From Methanomicrobiaceae archaeon (GTDB lineage: Archaea; Halobacteriota; Methanomicrobia; Methanomicrobiales; Methanomicrobiaceae), in assembly GCA_029762625.1 (NCBI GenBank), contig JARVGI010000002.1, positions 188,772 to 252,771 on the forward strand: 64,000 nucleotides of DNA. Direction: 5' to 3'. Below, in pieces: positions 1 to 8,624 of the stretch (position 1 is the stretch's first letter; every line of letters begins with the position of its first letter). Made by a program: the position numbers and the translations under genes. Below the pieces are notes generated by a model. The model saw only the letters and a list, made by a program, of their open reading frames with translations. It did no database searches and was not told the origin of the DNA.

Positions 1-365
1 ATCGCCGAACTGGCCGCACCCGCCATGCCGGTGATGGTGGCGACCGCCACGATGAGCTGGGGAACCAGGATGATCCATATCCCCCAGTTCGCCGGGCCCG
101 GGAGGTTTTTGAACCCGTGCAGCAGCGATCCTCCGGTGACGACTGCATACCGGCCGATCTCGCGGGCGAGCAGCGCTTTGAGGAATATCGCGAGAACGAG
201 CGTCCAGAGGACGGTGTAGCCGTAGAGCGAGGCGATCCGCGGGGTGAAGAGGAGTTCGCCGGTGGCGATGGCCGAGATCATCCAGATGATCGCCGGCCCT
301 ATCCATTGCAGCACCTCACGGCCCCGGGGTGCGGGCGGAACGATGATCCGGTCATTCTGTGCCAT
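1..365 (-). CDS. Nramp-like divalent metal transporter, N-terminal part
   Basis: The gene starts at ATG 365 on the minus strand and runs off the left edge, so about 121 residues are visible. After a short polar N-terminus there is a GPAIIWMISAIATGELLF segment, a second hydrophobic stretch with LLAREIGRYAV, and a third with LPGPANWGIWIILVPQLIV. This pattern (helix 1 with the GxGELLF-type turn, then REIGRYAV) matches bacterial and archaeal Nramp-related transporters, which import divalent metals at the cytoplasmic membrane. The metal-binding residues of the later helices lie outside the window, so substrate cannot be judged. The gene is divergent from the cobalamin adenosyltransferase at 609. 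Family assignment comes from sequence memory, not a search. Confidence 0.72.
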   Translation of the reverse strand, partial: MAQNDRIIVPPAPRGREVLQWIGPAIIWMISAIATGELLFTPRIASLYGYTVLWTLVLAIFLKALLAREIGRYAVVTGGSLLHGFKNLPGPANWGIWIILVPQLIVAVATITGMAGAASSA

Positions 366-608
366 GGCAGGCATCCCCTCGCGTCCCGACGGACACGGCT
401 GCGCACGCCCCGGGCGGATACACCCGGAGATGCCGGCCGTCCGGTGCAACCTGCATCCGCATCTATTTAATGCTTCTCCGGGCTGGCCTCTCGGTCCCCG
501 TCCTGCCCCCCCTGCCTTCCGCCGGGTGCACCGGCGGCTCTTATGTGGTGCACCACCAACATCCTCTAGTACCGGTGTGTGGAATCGCACGGGGAGGAAT
601 TCCGGAGT

Positions 609-1124
609 ATGGACAAGGGATATATTCAGATGTACACGGGCAACGGCAAAGGAAAGACGACGGCGGCGCTGGGAATCTCGCTCCGGTGCGTCTGTGCCGG
701 CAAACGGGTCTTTTTCGGCCAGTTCATCAAGGACTGGGGATATAGCGAACTGAAAGCAGGCATCCTGCTCCCGCAATTCGAGATTGTCCAGTTCGGGCGC
801 GGCTGTTTCATCGACCGCGACCCTGATGAGATGGACGTTGTTGCCGCCCGCGAGGGCCTCGCACGCTGCGACCGGGCCCTGCAGTCTGGCGACTACGACC
901 TGGTGGTGCTCGACGAGGTCAACGTGGCGCTCCATTACGGTCTCTTCGGGGTGGACGAGGTCATTGCCGTGCTGGAGCGGAAGCATCCCCGGGTGGAGGT
1001 GGTGCTCACCGGCAGATATGCGCCGCAGGAGCTGATCGAGGTCGCCGACCTGGTGACCGAGATGCGGGAGGTCAAGCACTACTACCACGAGGGTGTCGGG
1101 GCGCGCGAAGGCATCGAACGCTGA
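609..1124 (+). CDS. cobO: cob(I)alamin adenosyltransferase, CobO/BtuR type
   Basis: The 171-residue protein has an N-terminal P-loop GNGKGKTT at residues 11-18 directly after a beta strand (YIQMYT), the hallmark of the CobO/BtuR/CobA corrinoid adenosyltransferases. It also shows a DLVVLDEVNVAL Walker-B-like segment and VVLTGRYAP near the C-terminus, in the usual order, and the length is normal. It transfers the adenosyl group of ATP to Co(I) corrinoid in the cytoplasm. I chose ATG 609 because the family begins a few residues before the P-loop; an in-frame ATG at 579 would add ten unconserved residues. It stands alone, without other cobalamin genes beside it. Confidence 0.9.
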   Translation: MDKGYIQMYTGNGKGKTTAALGISLRCVCAGKRVFFGQFIKDWGYSELKAGILLPQFEIVQFGRGCFIDRDPDEMDVVAAREGLARCDRALQSGDYDLVVLDEVNVALHYGLFGVDEVIAVLERKHPRVEVVLTGRYAPQELIEVADLVTEMREVKHYYHEGVGAREGIER

Positions 1125-1568
1125 AGGAGCGAGAAGGAGGTCGATGGCCTGTGTGGTGTTCATGGTGGCGCTGGTGTTCGTCGGTCCGCAGCGCACCCGC
1201 CCCCCCCCATTCTGCCCCTTTGCCTCTCCAGGGCGTAATACGGACGATCCGGCTGGCAGGAGCATTCCAATACCTTTTTGAAACCGGATGCCGATTTCTC
1301 TTCAGGAAGGGCCTCTCGGCACTATCTTCCCCCTCCCCCGAGGAAGATTCGAGTGTCGAACCATGTGCAACCTGATTTCAACACCACCCCCAACACAGGC
1401 CATTCATTAACTCTCTTGCCAGTATCTCTCCAGTGTGCCCTTCCTGCCCTATTATTGCGGCGTGTGTTTTGTTGTGCGGCACCCTGGGCCGGCCTCCGGG
1501 GCCCTGCGCAATATTCGGGATGCCGGGAGAGAATGGACCTGCGGGAGAGCGATCCCCCCTGCTCGCAG
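1125..1568. other. Intergenic, no gene recognised
   Basis: 444 bases between the convergent cobO and ABC-2 permease genes. It has a C-rich run near 1200 and frames open only for short distances with no recognisable protein. No tRNA, strong hairpin or repeat was seen. Confidence 0.5.
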
Positions 1569-2324
1569 CTACATTCTCCACGGTATGTTGCGGCGGTGCA
1601 GAACCATCGCTGCAACGGTGAACACAAGGGCGAATGCGGCGAGTGCTCCGATGTCGGCGAGCACCGGGAAATAGTGGGTGCCGGTAAACGAGTACCGGAC
1701 AATATCGACAAAGTAGGTGAGCGGTGAGAAGACCGCGAGCGCCATTCCCCATGCCGGCAGCTGCTCCAGCGGGACGAAGATACCTGAGATGAAGACGAGC
1801 GGGAACTTCAGTAGCGAGGAGAGCATCATGATGTTGGAGGGCACGTTCGTCGGGGGGACGGCGAGGAGTACCCCGAGGGCCGAGAAGCAGAATGCGGCGA
1901 GGAGAACGGCAAAGGCGAGCACGACGCCGTGCAGGAGCGGAAGGCCGAGTGCGAGGGCGATGAGCAGCGGCACCGTCGTGACGCCGATGCCGAAGAGGAC
2001 AGAGGCGATCATGTCCCCGAGGACGATCGCCTCGATGGTCACCGGGCAGGCGGCAAGGCGTTCGAGGGTCCGTGCCTGCCCCTCCCAGGGAAAGATCGCG
2101 GGGGACACGGCGGTCGAGGTGAAGAAAAGGGCCATGCCGGTGAGCCCGGAGAGGAGGAATGCGAGGGGGAGCTCGCGCCCCCCCAGATAGAAGGCCAGGA
2201 AGAGAAAGACCGGCATGAAGACGCCGAAGATGAGCACCGGGCCTTTCAGGTAATAGATGCGGATGTCCTTCTTCGCAATCGCCCATGCCCGGCGGAGCTG
2301 TTCGGGCGCTCCTCGCATGTTCAT
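1569..2324 (-). CDS. ABC-2 type transporter permease
   Basis: A 251-residue membrane protein with an N-terminal cytoplasmic stretch (AWAIAKKDIRIYYLKGPVL) and about six hydrophobic segments. It includes the family's STAVSPAIFPWEGQARTLE loop between helices 2 and 3 and a late LKFPLVFISGIFVPLEQLP segment. This is the ABC-2 exporter architecture, the membrane partner of a DrrA-like ATPase. Its start codon overlaps the stop of the ATPase gene by four bases (2321-2324), so the two are translationally coupled and form one exporter. The substrate (lipid, drug or polysaccharide) cannot be inferred. Confidence 0.87.
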   Translation of the reverse strand: MNMRGAPEQLRRAWAIAKKDIRIYYLKGPVLIFGVFMPVFLFLAFYLGGRELPLAFLLSGLTGMALFFTSTAVSPAIFPWEGQARTLERLAACPVTIEAIVLGDMIASVLFGIGVTTVPLLIALALGLPLLHGVVLAFAVLLAAFCFSALGVLLAVPPTNVPSNIMMLSSLLKFPLVFISGIFVPLEQLPAWGMALAVFSPLTYFVDIVRYSFTGTHYFPVLADIGALAAFALVFTVAAMVLHRRNIPWRM

Positions 2325-3250
2325 GGCCCCTTCTCCCGCGTCAGCTTCAGAAAGACGTCGTCGAGCGACGGGGCGAGGGTCTGCAGGGTGAGGATCGCTG
2401 CGCCGTGGCGGCCGCTGAAGCCCACCAGCGACCTGATGGCCTGATCGGGGTTATCTGCGGTGATCTGCCACTTATCTCCCGTGCGCTCAGCCCCGGCGAT
2501 GCCGTCCAGCGATGCGAGGTCGCCTGCAGGGATCTCGCCGTCGAAGCTCACCTCGATCCGGTGCAGGCGGTCGGTAGCGCTCTTCAGTTTTTCGGGTGCA
2601 TCGATGGCGACGATCCTGCCGCCCCGGATAATCCCGACCCGGTCGCAGAGCCGGTTCGCCTCCGCCATGTTGTGAGTGGTGAGAAAGATGGTGGTCCGGT
2701 CCATGTTCAGCGCACGCAGCATGGAGAGGATCATCCGGGTGCTCTGCACGTCGAGCCCGCTGGTCGGCTCGTCGAGAAAGAGGAGTTCCGGCTCGTGGAG
2801 GAGCGCCATCGCCAGGATGAGCCGTTGTTTCATGCCTTTCGAGTACTCCCGCACCTTCTGATCGCTCCTCCCGGCGAGCCCGAGCGTCTCGAGCAGGTCG
2901 TGCGAACGCCGCTCTGTTCGGGCACGGTCGACCCCGTAGAGCTCGCCCATGAGCATCAGGTTCTGCCATGCGGTGAGATCGACGTACGCATTCGAGGTCT
3001 CCGGCACGACGCCGAACCGCTGCTTTGCCGGGACGGGGTCTGTCCGCACATCATGCCCGAGGACCCTGACGCTCCCGCTGTCCATCGGGATGACGCCGGT
3101 GAGCATCCGGGTGGTGGTGGTCTTTCCCGCCCCGTTCGGCCCGAGGAACCCGAATATCTCCCCTTCCCGGACGTCGAACGAGATGTGGTCCACGGCGGTG
3201 ATGGTGCCGAAGACTTTTGTCAGACCCCTGACTTCGATCACATCACTCAT
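2321..3250 (-). CDS. ABC exporter ATP-binding protein, DrrA/CcmA-like
   Basis: A 309-residue ATPase with Walker A (GPNGAGKTTT, about residues 38-47), a Q-loop region near TSNAYVDL, the signature YSKGMKQRL, Walker B (LLFLDEPTSGLD) and an H-loop (TTHNM). A C-terminal domain of about 90 residues follows, as is usual for DrrA-like exporter ATPases. It energises the permease encoded immediately downstream. The start at 3250 follows a GGGGATG-type ribosome site. The gene is divergent from the HxlR regulator at 3630 and shares its upstream region, so regulation by that protein is plausible but unproven. Confidence 0.92.
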   Translation of the reverse strand: MSDVIEVRGLTKVFGTITAVDHISFDVREGEIFGFLGPNGAGKTTTTRMLTGVIPMDSGSVRVLGHDVRTDPVPAKQRFGVVPETSNAYVDLTAWQNLMLMGELYGVDRARTERRSHDLLETLGLAGRSDQKVREYSKGMKQRLILAMALLHEPELLFLDEPTSGLDVQSTRMILSMLRALNMDRTTIFLTTHNMAEANRLCDRVGIIRGGRIVAIDAPEKLKSATDRLHRIEVSFDGEIPAGDLASLDGIAGAERTGDKWQITADNPDQAIRSLVGFSGRHGAAILTLQTLAPSLDDVFLKLTREKGP

Positions 3251-3629
3251 CGGGTGGCATCCCCCTGCACGCCTTCCCGGATGCCGGTGAGGGACACCTG
3301 CACATACCTGCGGGTGGTGCGTCCTTCACGCGGTATCCTTTCACCGGAATGTGCGATGAGCATTCTTTCATGCCGAATCATCCATTGCAGATGCCTCATG
3401 GCCCAATGTTCCGTCCTTCTCTCGATTTCTGTCCTGTTCTTTCCCTACCAGCTCTCATCCCGGAACAGGAACGGATCGTCTCAGTCGATAAGGTCCCCGG
3501 CGTGCTGCGGCAGGAAAAGACTATTGTTTCTTTCTTGTGTGGGACACGCATTTGTTCGAGCCTCGCGAGAATAAACATTGATATGATAGTAATAGTATTA
3601 TAACTATGTTTATCATAGTATTGTCGTTC
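3251..3629. other. Divergent regulatory region between ABC exporter and hxlR-like gene
   Basis: 379 bases. The half next to the exporter is GC-rich and featureless. The last 60 bases before the regulator are strongly AT-rich (3575-3620), contain the likely promoter of the regulator and the palindrome listed separately. Confidence 0.5.
3603..3619. promoter_or_regulatory. Palindromic operator candidate upstream of hxlR-like gene
   Basis: A perfect inverted repeat ACTATG-N5-CATAGT sits 10 bases before the HxlR-type start at 3630, inside an AT-rich stretch. A second ATGATA motif lies at 3583-3588. Dimeric winged-helix proteins of this family bind such palindromes, so autoregulation is inferred. 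Confidence 0.45.
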
Positions 3630-4049
3630 ATGTGCAGGGATACCGAATCATGCTGCCCGTGTGCCGCAGGAGGCATTCTGGCCCGGGTAGCAAAAAAGTG
3701 GGCTCTCCTCATCATCAACAGGCTGGGCAGTTCCGGCAGGGTGCGCTTCACCGATCTGATGACCGGCGTGGAGGGGATCAATCCCCAGGCGCTCTCTGCA
3801 ACCCTGAGAGAACTCCTGGAAGAGGGATTGATCGGGCGGGAATCCTTTGCGGAAATACCGCCCCGAGTGGAATATTTCCTTACCCCGGAAGGGGATGCTC
3901 TTCGTGAAGCGATCCTTCCGCTGCTGCGCTGGGCATCCCTGCATGATGTCCGGGATCCGGACCGGTGTGCGGCGGTGTGCCGGAGGCGTAGCGGTAACCC
4001 TCGGGGATCGCCCTGTGCACAGAAGCAGCACTCCGATGATAAATCCTGA
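3630..4049 (+). CDS. HxlR-family winged-helix transcriptional regulator
   Basis: A 139-residue protein with the HxlR core: KKWALLIINRLG (helix 1), VRFTDLMTGVEGINPQALSATLRELLEEGLI (helix-turn-helix) and the wing PPRVEYFLTPEGDAL. The N-terminus carries a C-x6-CC-x-C cluster (Cys 2, 9, 10, 12) and the tail has further cysteines. Several HxlR/DUF24 proteins sense oxidants or electrophiles through an N-terminal cysteine, so redox or metal sensing is a reasonable inference here. I chose ATG 3630 because the hydrophobic residues upstream are not part of the family and the operator would otherwise lie inside the gene. The gene is divergent from the ABC exporter. Confidence 0.88.
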   Translation: MCRDTESCCPCAAGGILARVAKKWALLIINRLGSSGRVRFTDLMTGVEGINPQALSATLRELLEEGLIGRESFAEIPPRVEYFLTPEGDALREAILPLLRWASLHDVRDPDRCAAVCRRRSGNPRGSPCAQKQHSDDKS

Positions 4050-4264
4050 CCCCAGAAAAACTCCCGGTTGGCGGCATCCGGGTTTTCCCTCAGAGAATGT
4101 TTTACGGAATTACTCCATGGGGAAATGCCTGGAATATATAAAAACGGCAAGAATCTTTCATATTTAGTAATTTTAATTCTTATATTATTGTTACTTATTC
4201 TATCAAAATAATGGATCAATAACCTTATGTATGCTATTTACATTGTTTGGTATGTATGAATGTG

Positions 4265-5428
4265 ATGAATCGTTCTATTTATGTCACTCTCCTTGGCATG
4301 ATCCTCGTCGGGCTCCTTGCCGTCGCCGGGTGCGTCGACGATACCCGGCAGGGTCCCGATGCAACGCCGACCGTACCTGCAACGCCCTCAGAACTCACCC
4401 TGACCGACGGCTTCGGCCGGAGCGTCACCGTGCCGGTGCCGGTCGAGACGGTTCTCTGTTCGGGCTCGGGCTGTATCCGGTACCTGGTGTACCTGCAGGG
4501 TGAGGACCTGATCGCCGGTGTCGACAGCATCGAAAAGGAGGGGCGCTCGCCCGAAGGCCGCCCGTATGCGCTGGTTCACGGAGACTGGCTGAAGGATCTC
4601 CCGCTCTTCGGCGAGTTCCGGGGCAAGGATGATCCCGAGAAGGTCATTGGAATCGGGCCTGATCTTGTCTTCAAGACCGGCTCAACCGGAACGGCGTACG
4701 GGACAAGCGGGGCCGAGGCCGACACCCTCCATGATAAGACCGGCATCCCGGTCGTGGCCTTCCCGTACGGATCGCTCCGCAACGAAGCCGAGAAAGTAGA
4801 GATGTACGATGGTCTGCGAGTGATGGGCGAAGCCATCGGCAGGGAAGACCGGGCCGAAGAGGTGATCGCGTATATCGAGGCGACCATGGCGGACCTCGAG
4901 CGGCGCACCGGGGACATCCCTGCGGAAGAACGAAAGCGGGTGTATATCGGCGGCGTTTCCTCGGCGGGCGCGCACGGCATCATCTCAACCGAGCCCGCCT
5001 ACCCGCCCTTCCTCTGGGTGCATGCAGACAATATCGCGTCCGGCCTCGGCACCGCCCACGTCGATGTCGCCAAGGAGGCGCTCGTCGACTGGGATCCCGA
5101 GTACATCTTCATCGATGCGGGGACGCTCCAGATGGACAATGAAGGCGCCATCGGGCAGTTGAAGACGGATCCGGCACTGCGGGGTCTTTCAGCGGTGAAC
5201 GAGGGCAACGTCTACGGTGTGCTCCCCTACAACTTCTACAATGTCAATTATGAGACCGTGTTTGCGGATGCGTATTTCATCGGCAAGGTGCTCTACCCCG
5301 ACCGCTTCGAGGACATCGACCCGGAGGAGAAGGCCGACGAGATCTTTGCCTTCTTCGTGGGTGAGCCGGTCTTTGATGACATGAACAGCGGGTTTGGGGG
5401 TATCGGGTTTTCGCGCATCCCCGTCTGA
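4265..5428 (+). CDS. ABC transporter substrate-binding lipoprotein, FepB/BtuF-like
   Basis: A 387-residue exported protein. The signal peptide ends in a lipobox (LLAVAGC, Cys about 23), followed by a Thr/Pro linker and a periplasmic-binding fold of the helical-backbone class. Recognisable parts are LTLTDGFGRSVTVPVPVETVLC at the start of lobe 1, GIGPDLVFKTGS, and a second lobe with DWDPEYIFIDAG and AVNEGNVYGVLPYNF. A CSGSGCIRYL motif near the domain start resembles archaeal metal or metal-chelate binding proteins. It would hand its ligand to the permease at 5934. Upstream in-frame ATGs at 4247 and 4256 are possible starts; there is no clear ribosome site. Confidence 0.87.
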   Translation: MNRSIYVTLLGMILVGLLAVAGCVDDTRQGPDATPTVPATPSELTLTDGFGRSVTVPVPVETVLCSGSGCIRYLVYLQGEDLIAGVDSIEKEGRSPEGRPYALVHGDWLKDLPLFGEFRGKDDPEKVIGIGPDLVFKTGSTGTAYGTSGAEADTLHDKTGIPVVAFPYGSLRNEAEKVEMYDGLRVMGEAIGREDRAEEVIAYIEATMADLERRTGDIPAEERKRVYIGGVSSAGAHGIISTEPAYPPFLWVHADNIASGLGTAHVDVAKEALVDWDPEYIFIDAGTLQMDNEGAIGQLKTDPALRGLSAVNEGNVYGVLPYNFYNVNYETVFADAYFIGKVLYPDRFEDIDPEEKADEIFAFFVGEPVFDDMNSGFGGIGFSRIPV

Positions 5429-5933
5429 TTGGTTGCTGCCGGTTCGCACGGGATGGAGAAGGCACTCTCCTTCCCCTGTATACGCGTCGAAACCTGCGGA
5501 CAGGCCATGACCACCGGTCGTCCGGGCTCCCTTCCCGCCGCTGTCCGGTCGCGCGACAGCCGGGGCGAGTGAAAACGGCGGGGCGGTATGCTTTCCGCCT
5601 CATCCGTCCCGCGAACCACGACCGGATCAGGGGAGAGATGCACGCGATCCGCCGTTCGGCTGTATCACAGTGCGGGTCGCACGAACAGGGGATTGTGGCG
5701 CTCCGGTGCACACATCGTGGTGCGCAGTGGCGGGAATGCGCCGTTACGGCTCCGCTTCACGCGAAGATTCATAAGAGATTGGAAATACGTAGTCTTATGT
5801 ACTCGTTCATCTAAAATACATCAGATGAAGTATGATATATTTATATATTCGTAGTCGTACCCCTCCTCTCATGCGGAACCAGCAGCCTGAGGATTCTGTC
5901 ATGATGAACCGGAACGGGGGGGGGTGATCCCCG
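5429..5933. other. Intergenic between binding protein and permease genes
   Basis: 505 bases without a convincing gene. The first 350 bases are GC-rich with only short open frames. The last 130 become AT-rich and contain the TATA-like element listed separately, so permease, ATPase and FmdE genes probably have their own promoter. Confidence 0.5.
5836..5849 (+). promoter_or_regulatory. TATA-like promoter for permease-ATPase-fmdE transcript
   Basis: The run ATATATTTATATAT is the most TATA-like element in this intergenic region. Transcription would start near 5873 and give a leader of about 60 bases that includes the GGGGTGATC ribosome site just before GTG 5934. Confidence 0.45.
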
Positions 5934-7004
5934 GTGCACTTCGCCGACGGAGAACTCCCGCAGGATTATCTCGGCTACACCTACCGGAAGGTGCTCTTGA
6001 TCCTCGGGGGGGTCGTTGCCCTCTTCTTCCTGCTCATTATCTCGATCTCGGTCGGCGCGGTCTCAATTCCTCCGTATGAGGTCTTTATGACCCTTATCGG
6101 GCAGAACGTCACGGACAAATGGGACCGGATCATATGGAACATCCGCCTGCCGCAGGCGCTCACCGCGATCGCCGCCGGGGCCGGCCTCTCGGTCGCCGGC
6201 GTCGCCATGCAGTCGATCCTCAGGAACCCGCTCGCCTCACCGTTCACGCTCGGTATCTCGAACGCAGGTGCATTTGGTGCTGCGGTTGCGGTCATCATCT
6301 TCGGCACAGGCAGGATGACCTCGACGACTGCCGGTGCGGTCGTCATCAACAACCCGTACCTGACGACGATCGTCGCTTTCGCCTTCTGTATGCTTGCAAC
6401 GATAGCGATCCTCGGCATCGCAAAGATCAAGGCATCATCACCGGAGGTCGTGGTCCTTGCCGGCGTTGCCCTTTCGTCCCTGTTCACCGCCGGCGTGATG
6501 TTCCTCCAGTACTTTGCCGATGACACGCAGCTAGCGGCAGTGGTCCACTGGACATTCGGCGATGTCGGGAGGGCGGGATGGTCGGAGTTCTCCCTGATGG
6601 CGGTGATTACCATCGCCGCCTGCATCTACTTCATCGCAAACCGCTGGAACTATAATGCGATGGATGCGGGGGACGAAACCGCCAGAGGGCTCGGTGTCAA
6701 TGTGGAGCGGCTCAGAAACGCCGGGATGGTCGTCGCCGCACTCGTCACGTCGGTGCTCGTCTCATTTCTCGGGGTGATCGGTTTCGTGGGGCTCGTCTGC
6801 CCGCATATGGTGCGGCGGGTCATCGGGGACGAGCAGCGGTACCTGATCCCGGGCTCCATCGTGATGGGCGCCCTTCTGCTGCTCGCGTCCGATACGGTCG
6901 CCCGCCTGATCGTGGCGCCGTATGTCCTCCCGGTCGCCATCCTCACTGCATTCATGGGGGCGCCGATTTTCATCTACCTGCTTCTCAGGGGCTACCACCG
7001 ATGA
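5934..7004 (+). CDS. FecCD/BtuC-family ABC importer permease
   Basis: A 356-residue polytopic membrane protein with around ten hydrophobic segments. Family landmarks are RLPQALTAIAAGAGLSVAG, MQSILRNPLASPFTLGISNAGAFGA, LAGVALSSLF, WTFGDVGRAGW, DETARGLGVNVERLR and IGFVGLVCPHMVRRVIGD near the C-terminus. This is the type II importer permease fold used for siderophores, cobalamin, haem and molybdate/tungstate. It starts with GTG 5934, preceded by a strong GGGGTGATC ribosome site. It overlaps the ATPase gene by four bases. Confidence 0.94.
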   Translation: MHFADGELPQDYLGYTYRKVLLILGGVVALFFLLIISISVGAVSIPPYEVFMTLIGQNVTDKWDRIIWNIRLPQALTAIAAGAGLSVAGVAMQSILRNPLASPFTLGISNAGAFGAAVAVIIFGTGRMTSTTAGAVVINNPYLTTIVAFAFCMLATIAILGIAKIKASSPEVVVLAGVALSSLFTAGVMFLQYFADDTQLAAVVHWTFGDVGRAGWSEFSLMAVITIAACIYFIANRWNYNAMDAGDETARGLGVNVERLRNAGMVVAALVTSVLVSFLGVIGFVGLVCPHMVRRVIGDEQRYLIPGSIVMGALLLLASDTVARLIVAPYVLPVAILTAFMGAPIFIYLLLRGYHR

Positions 7005-7843
7005 TCCTCTCTGTCGACGAACTGAAGTTTCTGTACAGGAACACGAATATACTCGACGATATCGCGTTTTCCATCTCGGAAGGCGAGATCGTTGCGATTC
7101 TCGGGCCAAACGGGGTCGGAAAGACGACACTCCTGAAATGTCTGAACCGTATCCTGGTGCCGAAGGAGGGTGTCGTCACGGTGGGCGGCGATCCCATCGG
7201 CTCACTCGAGCTGATGGAGGTCGCTCGGCGGATCGGCTATGTCCCCCAGCGGGTCGAGACCGGCAGGCTGACCGGGTTCGATGCGGTGCTCCTTGGAAGG
7301 CGGCCGCATATCGGCTGGGATATCACCGAGAAAGACCTCCGGATCGTCGATGCTGCTTTTAAAAAATTCATGATCGACCACCTCCGCCTCCACTCTATCG
7401 ACGAGATGAGCGGGGGGGAGCTCCAGCTGATCGCAATTGCACGGGCCTTTGTGCAGGAGCCGAAGATCCTCCTCCTCGACGAACCGACGAGTGCGCTTGA
7501 CCTGAAAAACCAGGTTGAGATCCTGGACCGGATCCGGAATATCGTGACCGAGCACCAGATCGCAGTGGTGATGACCATGCACGACCTCAATACCGCGCTC
7601 CGGTATGCGGACCGGTTCATCTTCCTCAAGGACCAGTCTATCCATACCTACGGCGACAAGAGCGTCATCACTGCGGATGAGATCGAAGCGGTGTATGGCG
7701 TGCCGGTGATGATCGGTGAGCTCTGGGGGGTCCCCTGCGTCATCCCTGAGTGCCTCTGCAACGGAAATGGAAAAACCAAAAGAGAAGATAATCAGGAACA
7801 CTCATCTATGAGGGAAGGAAGTGCCTATGTGCGATACACATGA
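7001..7843 (+). CDS. FepC/BtuD-type ABC importer ATPase
   Basis: A 280-residue ATPase with Walker A (GPNGVGKTT, about residues 36-44), Q-loop (YVPQRVE), signature MSGGELQLIAIARAF, Walker B (ILLLDEPTSALD) and H-loop (TMHDLN). The last 40 residues are polar and vary in this family. The start overlaps the permease stop (ATGA). The stop lies inside the next gene, encoding an FmdE-family protein, so the three are one transcription unit. It powers import with the permease and, presumably, the lipoprotein at 4265. Confidence 0.94.
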   Translation: MILSVDELKFLYRNTNILDDIAFSISEGEIVAILGPNGVGKTTLLKCLNRILVPKEGVVTVGGDPIGSLELMEVARRIGYVPQRVETGRLTGFDAVLLGRRPHIGWDITEKDLRIVDAAFKKFMIDHLRLHSIDEMSGGELQLIAIARAFVQEPKILLLDEPTSALDLKNQVEILDRIRNIVTEHQIAVVMTMHDLNTALRYADRFIFLKDQSIHTYGDKSVITADEIEAVYGVPVMIGELWGVPCVIPECLCNGNGKTKREDNQEHSSMREGSAYVRYT

Positions 7844-8483
7844 ACAGACAGGAGCCACCGGAGCCGGGGGGTATCCCTCCTTTGAAGAATGCGTCACGTT
7901 TCACGGGCATGTCTGCCCAGGGCTCGCCACCGGCTACCGCGCTGCTGTTGCTGCGATGCAGGCACTGGGCGTGGCCCGGCCGTACGATGAAGAGCTGGTG
8001 GCGATCGCGGAGACCGATGCCTGCGGTCTGGATGCCATCCAGATGGTGACCGGCTGCACCGCCGGGAAGGGCAACCTCGTGGTAAAGGATCACGGGAAGC
8101 ACGTGTTCACGTTCATCTCCCGGGAGAATGAAAAAGCCGTCCGGGTGCTGGTCCGCCACCGCGATACGCCGGAATATTCGGAGATGAATGAACTCCGCAA
8201 GAAAATTGTTACCGGGCGGGCGGACGCTGCGGACCACGAGCGGTTCCACGAGCTGATGCATGCGGCGGCGGAGCGTATCCTGACGGCGCCCTCTGACGAG
8301 GTAATAGAAATCCGCGACGTCGATGCCGAGCCTCCGGCCAAGGCGCGGATCTTTGCATCGGTCGTCTGCGCCTGCTGCGGCGAGCAGGTCGCCGATGCGA
8401 AGACGCGCCTCCTCGACGGCAGGCAGGTCTGTATTCCCTGCTACGAGGCGGTCCGTTCCCCCGGCCGCCCAGAGGCGGGATGA
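7827..8483 (+). CDS. FmdE-family protein with C-terminal zinc ribbon
   Basis: A 218-residue protein. The N-terminal FmdE domain shows FHGHVCPGLATGYRAA (about residues 26-41) and ETDACGLDAIQMVTGCTAGKGNL, with the conserved His and Cys residues likely to bind metal. The C-terminus has a four-cysteine ribbon (CACCGE ... CIPCYE). FmdE was named from formylmethanofuran dehydrogenase operons but its role there is unsettled. Here it overlaps the importer ATPase by 17 bases, which suggests a link with metal or oxyanion supply. ATG 7827 is preferred to GTG 7821 because an AAGGAAG ribosome site lies eight bases upstream. Confidence 0.9.
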   Translation: MCDTHEQTGATGAGGYPSFEECVTFHGHVCPGLATGYRAAVAAMQALGVARPYDEELVAIAETDACGLDAIQMVTGCTAGKGNLVVKDHGKHVFTFISRENEKAVRVLVRHRDTPEYSEMNELRKKIVTGRADAADHERFHELMHAAAERILTAPSDEVIEIRDVDAEPPAKARIFASVVCACCGEQVADAKTRLLDGRQVCIPCYEAVRSPGRPEAG

Positions 8484-8551
8484 AGAAACTCTCCTCTTGT
8501 GTCCCGGGTCAAAAAAGCCCTCACCGGTTCTCGGCTGATCCGGCATACGCG

Positions 8552-8558
8552 TTTTTTT
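8552..8558 (+). terminator. T-run terminator after the fmdE gene
   Basis: A run of seven T about 70 bases after the stop codon on the plus strand, typical of archaeal oligo-T termination. It lies in the gap to the convergent antiporter operon. Confidence 0.5.
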
Positions 8559-8624
8559 GAATCACCGATACCGTGGTGATTCCAGATACACGATACCCCG
8601 GATCCCGCCGGTTACGTCCCCCGC

